From JBHIBA01 sp046758845 (GTDB lineage: Bacteria > UBA8248 > JACPRG01 > G963555815): a stretch of DNA of 10,408 nucleotides. Position numbers and translations under genes: made by a program. Numbering within the stretch: the stretch's first letter is position 1; every line of letters begins with the position of its first letter. The stretch is taken from NCBI GenBank assembly GCA_046758845.1, contig JBHIBA010000153.1:1-10408 (forward strand), read 5' to 3'. The notes under the pieces were generated by a model. The model ran no database searches and was not told the DNA's origin. It was given only the letters and a program-made list of their open reading frames with translations. Positions 1 through 6,141 of this stretch are shown here, piece by piece.

Positions 1-17
1 GCCGAAGCCTCTTTCTT

Positions 18-70
18 CCGGGGGGGGCTTTTTGTAAGCCGCCCCCCCTGGACCCCCGGGAAAACTTTTG
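18..70 (-). repeat. G-rich REP-like hairpin repeat, copy A
   Basis: Read on the minus strand, this stretch has the order AAAAGTTTT, a G run, a second G run, GGCTT, CAAAAAGC, then a C run. This is the same order as 195-248 on the plus strand, so the two are inverted copies of one repeat. It folds by pairing GGCTT (26-30) with AAGCC (36-40) and G20-25 with C42-47, leaving G41 bulged. Repeats of this kind are usually intergenic and multicopy. Whether it recurs elsewhere in the genome cannot be seen here. Confidence 0.55.
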
Positions 71-158
71 CCGGCCGATCCTGCGGCTCGGCCTGCTGGC
101 GGCTGGGAGCGGGACTCGCCCTTGTCCGTCCGTGGCGCACGGAGGCCAATGAGCCTGT

Positions 159-200
159 TTTTGTGCGAAAGAGGGCACAGCCCTCTTTCGCGTCACAAAA
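159..200. repeat. Very stable 12-bp perfect hairpin
   Basis: GCGAAAGAGGGC (165-176) and GCCCTCTTTCGC (180-191) are perfect inverted repeats around an ACA loop. An outer TTTTGTG / CACAAAA pairing (159-165 with 194-200) can lengthen the stem with a small bulge. It lies between the two inverted G-rich repeats. It could stop transcription or protect a 3' end, but neither strand has a canonical T run directly after the stem. I therefore call it a structural repeat rather than a terminator. Confidence 0.6.
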
Positions 201-248
201 GTTTTGCGGGGGGGTGCGGGGGGGCGCCTTTCAAAAAGCGCCCCCCGC
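195..248 (+). repeat. G-rich REP-like hairpin repeat, copy B
   Basis: This is the plus-strand counterpart of the inverted copy at 18-70. It begins ACAAAAGTTTTGC, has two G7 runs (208-214 and 218-224), then CGCCTTTCAAAAAGCG and a C6 run. The stem pairs 216-227 with 238-248 (GCGGGGGGGCGC against GCGCCCCCCGC, one G bulged) around a loop of about 10 nt. It lies downstream of the minus-strand transporter gene. Multicopy status in the genome is inferred, not seen. Confidence 0.55.
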
Positions 249-291
249 AATCATTTGGCCGGCACGCAAGCGCCCAAAAAGCGCCCCCGCG

Positions 292-323
292 AAAAAAAGG
301 TCCTTATGGAGCTCAGAGCTCCA
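292..323 (-). terminator. Possible weak terminator of the transporter gene
   Basis: On the minus strand a 6-bp stem (TGGAGC with GCTCCA, 307-312 and 318-323, 5-nt loop) overlaps the transporter stop codon. A T7 tract follows (A292-298 on the plus strand), but it starts about 9 nt after the stem. That spacing is too long for a classic intrinsic terminator, so the call is tentative. The stronger hairpins at 165-248 lie further downstream. Confidence 0.3.
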
Positions 324-1596
324 AAGCCGGGACGGCTGGTGCAACTTGGAAGGCGGGTTCGCGCCTCTCCCTCTTCGAAATGGGCTTCAGCAACGGGACG
401 AGGGCGATGGAGATGAGGCCCGCAGTCAAACTGAAGAGCAGGGAATACTGATAGCTTCCCGATATGTCAAACAGAAGCCCGCCCATGTAGCCGCCGGCGG
501 CCATTCCCAGGCTCGCCGCCATGACGGTCCCGCCGTAGATGGACCCCAAGCGCCTCACCCCGAAGTACTCCCGCGCGAGAAGCGGATACATGGGGCTGTT
601 TCCCCCCCAGCCGAACCCGAAGATGACGGCGAAGATGTAAAACATCGCCAGGGTTTTCGACACCATCAGGAAGGGGATCATTCCCGTTTGCACAAAAAGG
701 GTTATGAGCAGTCCCCTGCGGGCCCCGATCCGGTCGGTGAAGGCCGGTATGACAACGCGGCCGACAATGGCCGCCAGCCCGACGACGCCCAGGACGCCCG
801 CCGCGTGCTCGGGAGCCATCCTCCGGTCGCTGGCATAGGCCACCACGTGGACCAGCGGGACCGAGTGGCAGATGCAATCGAAGTAGTGCAATCCGCAGAT
901 GGTCCAGAAAGACCGGTTTTTCCAGTGAAAGGTCTCAGCGGCCGTGGAATCCCCGCCGGGGACCGGACTTCGTTCAGCGGGAATCACAGAGTCGTCTTCA
1001 TCCGCCTCCAGGGCCCGGCCCGGTTTCTCACGGAACAGCCATATCGCCGGCAGGGAAAGGATGAAAAAACCCGCCGCCAGGATGACGAACGTCGCGCGCC
1101 AGCCCACTTGAGAGATCAGGAAGCGGGAGAGAGGGGCCATGACAAACAGACCAATCCCCGTTCCGGCGAAGACGATGCCCACGGCCAATCCCCGCCGCTT
1201 GTGAAAGCTGCGCGCAACGTGGGCCATGAGGGGCGAATGAAAGGCCGCCTTTCCTATCCCCATGAGGACCCCATAGAAAAGGGAAAGCTGCCAGACGGCT
1301 GAGATTTGGCTATTCAGGAGGGTCCCCAGGCCCAGGACCAACGTGCCCAGAAGGAGGACAAGGCGCGTCCCCCAACGGTCCGACATGGCTCCCGCGATGA
1401 AGGAGAAGGCCCCCAGCATCAGCATGTTCACCGAGTAGGCCAGAGAAATCTCCGACCGCCCCCAATTGAATTCCCCTGCGAGAGGTTTCAAGAACACGCC
1501 GATGGAAAAGCTGAGCCCGGTGCCCAGGCCCATCAAAACGAAACCCGCCGCCAGGATCAGCCAGCCGCGCGGCGAAAAATAGAACGATCGATTCAC
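313..1596 (-). CDS. MFS transporter, probable monocarboxylate/oxalate-formate type
   Basis: A 427-residue inner-membrane carrier of the major facilitator superfamily, with about 12 hydrophobic segments in two halves. The first half starts at about residue 12. An acidic, Pro/Ser-rich hydrophilic loop (about 190-225) separates the halves. The motif-A loop after TM2 is visible (GAMSDRWGTR, 69-78) and is echoed in the second half (TDRIGARRG, 287-295). The early stretch FLKPLAGEFNWGRSEIS (35-51) resembles the monocarboxylate/oxalate-formate branch, which suggests organic-anion transport; the substrate is inferred only. I chose GTG at 1596 because TM1 follows at once and GAGG/GGGG lie just upstream. 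The open frame extends to 1926, but that extension is not transporter-like and crosses the repeat element. The gene is divergent from the hydrolase. Confidence 0.85.
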   Translation of the reverse strand: MNRSFYFSPRGWLILAAGFVLMGLGTGLSFSIGVFLKPLAGEFNWGRSEISLAYSVNMLMLGAFSFIAGAMSDRWGTRLVLLLGTLVLGLGTLLNSQISAVWQLSLFYGVLMGIGKAAFHSPLMAHVARSFHKRRGLAVGIVFAGTGIGLFVMAPLSRFLISQVGWRATFVILAAGFFILSLPAIWLFREKPGRALEADEDDSVIPAERSPVPGGDSTAAETFHWKNRSFWTICGLHYFDCICHSVPLVHVVAYASDRRMAPEHAAGVLGVVGLAAIVGRVVIPAFTDRIGARRGLLITLFVQTGMIPFLMVSKTLAMFYIFAVIFGFGWGGNSPMYPLLAREYFGVRRLGSIYGGTVMAASLGMAAGGYMGGLLFDISGSYQYSLLFSLTAGLISIALVPLLKPISKRERREPAFQVAPAVPALEL

Positions 1597-1758
1597 GGTC
1601 CCCGCCTCAAAGAATCCGTTGAGCTTCCCCTCTCCATGCCGAACACTATTTACACGTTTGACATGATCCTGCCACGGAATCGAAATCGAGACAATATGGA
1701 AGCCGATCAGGCGGTAGTGGGTCAGTTTGCTGAGGGGCCCCTGCCTCCCTCCGTTGTA

Positions 1759-1813
1759 GCCGCGATTTGAGCACATTCGCTTCGCTCCGTGCAGGCTCCG
1801 CGGAAATCGCGGC
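1759..1813. repeat. Hairpin 1 inside the intergenic element
   Basis: GCCGCGATTT (1759-1768) and AAATCGCGGC (1804-1813) are a perfect 10-bp inverted repeat. Inside it, GAGCAC (1769-1774) can pair with GTGC (1789-1792) and GCTC (1795-1798), giving a nested, branched stem. The motif TTCGCTTCGCTCC lies in the loop. No protein reading explains this symmetry. Confidence 0.6.
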
Positions 1814-1823
1814 TTGCGCCCCC

Positions 1824-1867
1824 GCCCCGATCTCCGCTCGGACTCGGGTCCTCGCTCAGATCGGGGC
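1824..1867. repeat. Hairpin 2 inside the intergenic element
   Basis: GCCCCGATCT (1824-1833) and AGATCGGGGC (1858-1867) are a perfect 10-bp inverted repeat with a 24-nt loop. The loop contains a small inner stem, GGAC-TCGG-GTCC (1840-1851). It follows the first hairpin by only 10 nt, so the two form a double-hairpin core within the inverted terminal repeats. Confidence 0.6.
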
Positions 1868-2012
1868 TGCATCAAATGATGACAGAGCCGTGGACGAACC
1901 TGCGTACGGGGCTTAATCCGTTCCAAACTGACCCACTGCCGATCAGGCGCTTCCGGGCGAAGTCCGGCAAGGCCATGATAAGATGCCGCGATTTCATCCT
2001 GGGAGTTTATCT

Positions 2013-2804
2013 GTGGCCATCACAGAGCGCGTTCAATTTCAAAACCTCAAGGGTCAGGAAATCGCGGGATATCTGGACTCTCCCGCGCCGGGAGAAAAAC
2101 CAGCGCGCCGATTTGAATCGGGCGGCCCGCCGGGCGTCCTGGTTTGCCACGGGATGCTCTCCAACAAAGACAGCCGGAAACACCAGCGTTTCGCGCAACA
2201 ACTGACGGCCCACGGGTTCCTGGTGTTGCGCTTCGATTTTTCCTTCGTCGGCGATTCCGGAGGAAAACTGGAGGAGATGACGTTCACCGGCGAGGTGGAG
2301 GACCTGCAATCGGCGGTGTCCTTCATGCGGACTCGGACGGGGGGACCGATCGGCCTCATCGGCTCCAGCATGGGGAGCGCCGTCGGGGTTTTATATGCGG
2401 CCCAGGACCCCGGCGTGGACGCCCTGGTCCTGATGGCCTCCTTGGCCCGCCCGGGCAACCACAACCCCGAAGAAGCGGCGAGATTCCAGGCGCAGGGCTA
2501 CATCGAAACGCCCCTGGGAAAGATCGGTCTCGGCCTGCTCGAGGACGCCAGACGCCAGGACGTTCTGGGGGCCATCGCAAAGATTCAGGCCCCGGTCCTC
2601 CTCATCCACGGAGAGAGGGATGAGTTGATTGCCGTGAAGGAGGCCATGGACCTGTTTTGCGCGGCAGGGGCGGCGGGGGCGGGGGGGGGAAAGAAGTCCA
2701 TCCACATCATAGGGGACGCCGACCACCGATTTTCCCGCGAGGAGCACGTAGAGGAGTGCGCCCGCCTCATCGTGGACTGGTTTCGCCGCCATCTTTCTCC
2801 CTGA
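2013..2804 (+). CDS. Alpha/beta hydrolase (serine esterase/peptidase-like)
   Basis: A 263-residue cytoplasmic alpha/beta-hydrolase with no signal peptide. After a leading beta strand (VQFQNLKGQEIAGYL) come the oxyanion-region HG (CHGMLSNKD, 45-53), the nucleophile elbow G-S-S-M-G (117-121, Ser119), the acid in GERDE (Asp203) and the base in GDADHRF (His238). The triad is therefore complete. The family is close to dienelactone hydrolase/S9-type esterases; the substrate is unknown. GTG at 2013 is chosen over ATG at 1983 because GGGAG sits 7 nt upstream and homology begins there. Residues 217-226 form an Ala/Gly-rich loop encoded by a G-rich tract with a G9 run (2681-2689), just before the strand leading to the catalytic His. 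It is divergent from the transporter and separated by 260 bp from the next operon. Confidence 0.87.
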   Translation: MAITERVQFQNLKGQEIAGYLDSPAPGEKPARRFESGGPPGVLVCHGMLSNKDSRKHQRFAQQLTAHGFLVLRFDFSFVGDSGGKLEEMTFTGEVEDLQSAVSFMRTRTGGPIGLIGSSMGSAVGVLYAAQDPGVDALVLMASLARPGNHNPEEAARFQAQGYIETPLGKIGLGLLEDARRQDVLGAIAKIQAPVLLIHGERDELIAVKEAMDLFCAAGAAGAGGGKKSIHIIGDADHRFSREEHVEECARLIVDWFRRHLSP

Positions 2805-2923
2805 AACCTTGCGCCCAAAGGCATCGTTTCTGTCCCCATTTGCGCAGAGGACTTCCCGCGAAGGTCGAACTCCGGCGAGAACGGCCTGCGGCCATGACGA
2901 CAAGAAACGCCGCGCCTGCGCTG

Positions 2924-2952
2924 TTGCGCCCCCGCCGAACTCCGAATACCAT
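2924..2952 (+). promoter_or_regulatory. Possible sigma70-type promoter for the 3065-6094 operon
   Basis: TTGCGC (2924-2929) and TACCAT (2947-2952) are separated by 17 nt. The spacing is ideal but the boxes match the consensus only in part (3/6 and 4/6). It lies in the 260-bp gap 2805-3064, where I see no gene. The same -35 hexamer and spacing recur before the molybdenum hydroxylase gene. Transcription from here would give a leader of about 100 nt. Confidence 0.28.
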
Positions 2953-2976
2953 AGGCAGGTTAACTTCGTAGCAACC

Positions 2977-3035
2977 GAATCGCGTTGAGCCAGGATGGCC
3001 CTTTCAGGTCTGAAACGGCGCTCGCTCACCGATTC
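2977..3035 (+). promoter_or_regulatory. Foldable leader or operator dyad before the operon
   Basis: Three nested complementary pairs lie just upstream of the first operon gene: GAATCG/CGATTC (2977-2982 with 3030-3035), GAGC/GCTC (2987-2990 with 3024-3027), and the near-continuous dyad TTTCAG-GT-CTGAAA (3002-3015). This could be a regulator's operator or a structured 5' leader. It does not match any riboswitch I can recognise, and chance pairing is possible in such GC-rich DNA. Confidence 0.25.
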
Positions 3036-3064
3036 CCTTCAACCGACGCTTAGGAGCACGAGAT

Positions 3065-4063
3065 TTGAGCCAGCGGGTGGCCGTGGTCGGCGCCGGGACG
3101 ATGGGTCACGGGATCGCGCAACTCTTCTCCCACCACGGTTGGGAATCGGTGATGATCGCCCGGCGAAAGGAGTCCCTGGAGCAGGCCCGGACCCAGATCC
3201 AGATAAACCTCGCGCTTTTGGCGCGCCACGGCGTGGGGACGAAGGAGGACGTTGAATCCGTGCTGGGCCGGATCTCTTCCACCACGAAGCTGGCCGAAGG
3301 CCTCGCCGGTGTGGACCTGGTCTTTGAGGCCATCCCGGAATCTCCCGAGGCGAAGCGCGAGATCTACGCGGAAATCGGCCGGGCCGCTCCAACCGGGGCG
3401 ACCGTGGCCAGCACCACCTCGGGGCTGGACATCTATGCCCTCGCGCCCGATTTCCCCAATCCCCACCGCCTCATCATCGCCCACTTCTGGAACCCGCCCT
3501 ATCTAGCGCCGCTCGTTGAGGTCGTCCTCGGGCGGGAAACCGGGGAGGAGACGGCGGAGTCGATGACGGCGCTCCTGCGCGAACTCGGCCGCACCCCGGT
3601 CCTGCTGCGCAAGTGCATCCCCGGCTTCATCGGCGTTCGCCTGGCTTCTGCGCTCTACCGGGAATGTGTCTCGCTCATCCAGGAAGGCATCACGGATGCG
3701 AAGGGGATCGACGCGGTGATGCGGGAGGGAATCGCCCTGCGTTTCCCGATTCTGGACCCTATGCAGGTGCCGGACTTCGGGGGGCTGGACACGTTCGGAC
3801 TCGTATGGGAAAGCATGTTCCCCGAGATCTCGGACACGAAAGAGGTGCCGGACGTTGTTCGGGAGATGGTGGACCGGGGAGAGCTGGGTCTCAAGTCGGG
3901 CAAAGGGTTTTATGACTACACGGGACATTCGCGGGAGGAACTCCTCAGGGAGCGGGACGAAAAGCTCCTCCTTTGGCTCAAAGAGCGGGATCGATATCGC
4001 GTGCGGATGTTTGTGGACAAAGAATTCTCTTCCTCGACGGAAAGTGAGGGAAACTTGCGGTGA
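3065..4063 (+). CDS. 3-hydroxyacyl-CoA dehydrogenase family protein
   Basis: A 332-residue NAD-dependent dehydrogenase of the HAD/3HCDH family, which oxidises a beta-hydroxy group to a keto group. The N-terminal Rossmann fold shows G-A-G-T-M-G (9-14). The catalytic His is in HFWNPP (His140), with its partner Glu152 in LVEVV at the usual 12-residue spacing. The C-terminal helical domain starts at PGFIGVRL (186-193) and ends with GLKSGKGFYDY (275-285). A charged tail (about 290-332) extends beyond the domain. HFWNPP followed by LAPLVEVV is closer to hydroxyacid-acting members (gulonate/carnitine dehydrogenase-like) than to classic beta-oxidation enzymes, so the substrate is open. The TTG start has AGGAG 8 nt upstream and directly precedes the Rossmann strand. 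It overlaps the next gene by 4 bp (GTGA), so they are probably co-translated. Confidence 0.88.
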   Translation: MSQRVAVVGAGTMGHGIAQLFSHHGWESVMIARRKESLEQARTQIQINLALLARHGVGTKEDVESVLGRISSTTKLAEGLAGVDLVFEAIPESPEAKREIYAEIGRAAPTGATVASTTSGLDIYALAPDFPNPHRLIIAHFWNPPYLAPLVEVVLGRETGEETAESMTALLRELGRTPVLLRKCIPGFIGVRLASALYRECVSLIQEGITDAKGIDAVMREGIALRFPILDPMQVPDFGGLDTFGLVWESMFPEISDTKEVPDVVREMVDRGELGLKSGKGFYDYTGHSREELLRERDEKLLLWLKERDRYRVRMFVDKEFSSSTESEGNLR

Positions 4064-5046
4064 AGTTCGGCGCATGGATCCCTTCGTTCTCCAGACACAA
4101 GATGGACTACTCAGAGGCGGAGGGAATTCGGGACTACGCCCGGAAGGCCGAGGCCCTGGAGTTCGACGGGGTGTGGGTCATCGACCACCTCCTCCACGCC
4201 CCGGGCCTTTACGGGGTATCGTGGCTCGAACCCCTGTCGGTGCTGTCCCACGTGGCCGCCGTGACAAACCGCATCCGGATCGGGACCTCCATCCTCGTCT
4301 TGCCCCTTCGGAATCCGGTCCTTTTGGCCAAGACGATCGCCACGATGGATTTCCTCGCCGGCGGGCGGTACGTCTTCGGGATCGGGCCCGGATGGTACGA
4401 GCGGGAATTCGAGGTGACGGGAACGCACATCTCCGAGCGGGGCGCGCGGACGGATGAGGTCCTCGATGCCGTCCGCCTCCTCCTGACCCAGGAGAATGCG
4501 TCTTTCGAGGGAAAATACTATCGCTTCGAAGACGTCACCATCGACCCCTTACCGCCCAAGATGCCGGAGGTCTGGGTGGCGGGCGGATCGCGGATTCGCA
4601 CGGATCTCTCGCCCGACAAAACGACCATCGCCCAGAGTGTGCTGAGGCGGGTCGCCAGGTGCGACGCCTTCGTCGTCCGCAATACCGGCTACCAGGAATG
4701 GGTCGTCCGCGACATGCAGGCGGCCAGGGAGTGCGTGGCCTCTGTGGGACGCGATCCGGAAGGCCTCCTGCTGGCCCACGTCCAGTTCACACACATCGTC
4801 GAGACGGCTGACCGAAAAAAGGCCCTGGAGATCCAGAGGCCCCACTTTGAATTCGCCATGGGAGCCCACCGGGACTGGAATCACCTTCAAGCGTGCTACC
4901 TGACCGGAACCATCGACGACATGTGCGAAAAGATCGAAGCCTTGAGAAAGGTGGGCCTTCAGTACCTGATCATCCACCCCACGTCCACCGAACCGGATCA
5001 GATCGACTTCATCGCCAAACACCTCTTCCCACCCTTCAAGGACTGA
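4060..5046 (+). CDS. LLM-class (luciferase-like) flavin/F420-dependent oxidoreductase
   Basis: A 328-residue single-domain luciferase-like TIM-barrel enzyme, soluble and of normal family length. It begins MKFGAWIP, followed by a typical helix (DYARKAEALEFDGVWVIDH, 25-43). The core strands are RIRIGTSILVLPLRNPVLLAKTIATMD (71-97) and the cofactor-site signature GIGPGWYEREFEVTG (107-121), with WVAGGS at 172-177. These features place it with F420- or FMN-dependent oxidoreductases such as methylenetetrahydromethanopterin reductase-like proteins. Which cofactor it uses cannot be decided from the sequence. The GTG start lies inside the upstream stop (GTGA), with GAGGG 9 nt before it. It is the middle gene of a three-gene operon. 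The substrate is unknown; such enzymes often act in degradation of unusual organic compounds. Confidence 0.87.
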   Translation: MKFGAWIPSFSRHKMDYSEAEGIRDYARKAEALEFDGVWVIDHLLHAPGLYGVSWLEPLSVLSHVAAVTNRIRIGTSILVLPLRNPVLLAKTIATMDFLAGGRYVFGIGPGWYEREFEVTGTHISERGARTDEVLDAVRLLLTQENASFEGKYYRFEDVTIDPLPPKMPEVWVAGGSRIRTDLSPDKTTIAQSVLRRVARCDAFVVRNTGYQEWVVRDMQAARECVASVGRDPEGLLLAHVQFTHIVETADRKKALEIQRPHFEFAMGAHRDWNHLQACYLTGTIDDMCEKIEALRKVGLQYLIIHPTSTEPDQIDFIAKHLFPPFKD

Positions 5047-5050
5047 AACC

Positions 5051-6094
5051 GTGAACCGACGAATCGTCATCGACATCCGAAGCGACACGGTGACGCGTCC
5101 CACGCCGGAGATGCGGCGCGCCATGGCGGAGGCCGAGGTGGGAGACGATTGTTACGGCGAGGACCCCACCGTCAACGCCCTGGAGGCCGAGGCCGCCCGC
5201 ATAGCGGGCAAGGAAGCGGCGATCTTCGTGGCCTCGGGGACGATGGCGAACCAGATCGCCGTGCGCATCCACACCCGGCCGGGGGATGAGCTGGTCGCCG
5301 ACGCCACCTCTCACGTCTACAACTTCGAGGCCGGCGCGGCGGCGGCCCTTTCGGGGGTGCAGTGTCGGCCCATCCCCACCGAGAAGGGAATCCTCTCGGC
5401 CGAACAGGTGGAGGCGGCCATCCAACCCGCGACCCTCCCCCGCCCCCGCACGGGCCTCATCAGCGTGGAGAACACCCACAACCGGGGCGGCGGAGCCGTC
5501 TATCCCCTGGAAACCCTCCGTCCCATCCACGACCTTGCCCAACGCAAGGGCATCTCCGTCCACATGGACGGGGCGCGCATCTTCAACGCCAGCGTCGCCT
5601 CGGACGTCCCCGTCTCCGAATTCGCCAGACATGCAACCACCCTCTCTTTCTGCCTGTCGAAGGGACTCGGCGCGCCCCTGGGCTCCCTCATCGCGGGACC
5701 CCGGGACCTGATCGACGAGGCCAGGCGCTACCGGCAAATCTTCGGAGGCGGGATGCGACAGGCGGGGATCGTGGCGGCGGCGGGCCTTTATGCGCTGAAG
5801 CTTCACGTGGACCGCCTGGCCGAGGACCACGCCAAGGCCAAGCGGCTGGCCGAGGGCCTGGGCGCCATCCCCGGCGTGACGCTCCCCTTCGGGATCACCC
5901 CGACGAACATCGTCATTTTCGACATCGCAAAGACCGGGAAAAAGGCGCCGCAGGTGGCGGCGGCCCTCAAGGAGCGGGGCGTGCTGGTGAGCGTCCTCGG
6001 AGAAACCCGCTTCCGGGCCCTTACCCATCTGGACGTGGCGGAAGAGGGCATCGATCGCGCATTGAAGGAGATCGAAGGTTGCCTGAAAGCCTGA
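5051..6094 (+). CDS. ltaE: Low-specificity L-threonine aldolase-like PLP enzyme
   Basis: A 347-residue fold-type I pyridoxal-phosphate enzyme that splits threonine and other beta-hydroxy amino acids into glycine and an aldehyde. Family hallmarks are in order: IRSDTVTRPTPEMRRAM (9-25), GDDCYGEDPTVNALE, SGTMANQIA (62-70), the PLP-stacking His88 (ATSHVYNFEAGA), ENTHN (140-144), HMDGAR with Asp173 and Arg176, and the Schiff-base Lys204 in FCLSKGLGAPLGS. All key residues are present. GTG at 5051 has AAGGA 8 nt upstream and lies 4 bp after the previous stop, so the gene is co-transcribed. Its place after a hydroxyacyl dehydrogenase and a flavin enzyme suggests a role in a catabolic route producing or consuming glycine. 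A related beta-eliminating or phenylserine aldolase activity is possible. Confidence 0.92.
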   Translation: MNRRIVIDIRSDTVTRPTPEMRRAMAEAEVGDDCYGEDPTVNALEAEAARIAGKEAAIFVASGTMANQIAVRIHTRPGDELVADATSHVYNFEAGAAAALSGVQCRPIPTEKGILSAEQVEAAIQPATLPRPRTGLISVENTHNRGGGAVYPLETLRPIHDLAQRKGISVHMDGARIFNASVASDVPVSEFARHATTLSFCLSKGLGAPLGSLIAGPRDLIDEARRYRQIFGGGMRQAGIVAAAGLYALKLHVDRLAEDHAKAKRLAEGLGAIPGVTLPFGITPTNIVIFDIAKTGKKAPQVAAALKERGVLVSVLGETRFRALTHLDVAEEGIDRALKEIEGCLKA

Positions 6095-6141
6095 GCCGGC
6101 CCTGGCGCTCGGTGTCGGCGGATTTACTCAGGGAGCAAAGC

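Larger units (their letters stand above)
1..312. other. Gene-free, hairpin-rich left end
   Basis: I see no credible gene here. The open frames are low-complexity, Arg/Pro/Gly-rich translations of G and C runs, and they run on antisense into the transporter gene. The stretch is dominated by G and C homopolymers arranged as inverted repeats: one hairpin at 18-51, a 12-bp hairpin at 165-191, and another G-rich hairpin at 216-248. A shorter echo of the last one lies at 276-290, where AAAAAGCGCCCCCGC matches 233-248 with one C fewer. The transporter is transcribed into this region from the right, so it probably serves partly as its 3' flank. Confidence 0.7.
1698..1954. mobile_element. MITE-like element or IS remnant in the divergent gap
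   Basis: The 416-bp gap 1597-2012 has no gene but holds this element. AGTGGGTCAGTTTG (1716-1729) and its exact reverse complement CAAACTGACCCACT (1924-1937) are 14-bp terminal-type inverted repeats. Just outside them GCCGATCAGGCG occurs twice in direct orientation (1702-1713 and 1938-1949), like a target duplication. Further out, GGAAGC (1698-1703) faces its inverse GCTTCC (1949-1954), so the true ends may lie there instead. The interior has two long hairpins and the palindrome AGGGGCCCCT (1733-1742), but no transposase. GTGGGTCA-type termini recall the IstA-binding ends of IS21-family elements; that link is from memory. It separates the transporter and hydrolase starts and may carry or block their promoters. 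Confidence 0.5.

Noticed and set aside
163..1302. Plus-strand open frame of 379 codons across the left end and the transporter gene
   Set aside because: Its product is low-complexity Arg/Gln/Asp/His-rich and antisense to a clear MFS protein.
1597..1926. N-terminal extension of the transporter to an ATG at 1926
   Set aside because: The extra 110 residues are Arg-rich, not membrane-like, and are translated from the inverted-repeat element. GTG at 1596 directly precedes TM1.
1698..1954. Integron attC site or CRISPR-type repeat
   Set aside because: There are no integrase, cassette genes or spacer-repeat periodicity. The symmetry is a single pair of inverted ends, better explained as a transposable element remnant.
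1789..2205. Plus-strand open frame covering the element and the start of the hydrolase
   Set aside because: It runs through hairpins and then into the hydrolase in another frame; the product has no domain features.
2883..2893. GGCCTGCGGCC as a terminator after the hydrolase gene
   Set aside because: It is a 4-bp stem with a 3-nt loop and no T run; such matches are expected by chance at this GC content.
5036..6028. Minus-strand open frame of 330 codons opposite the threonine aldolase
   Set aside because: It is a mirror frame of a gene with all PLP-aldolase residues, and has no domain of its own.
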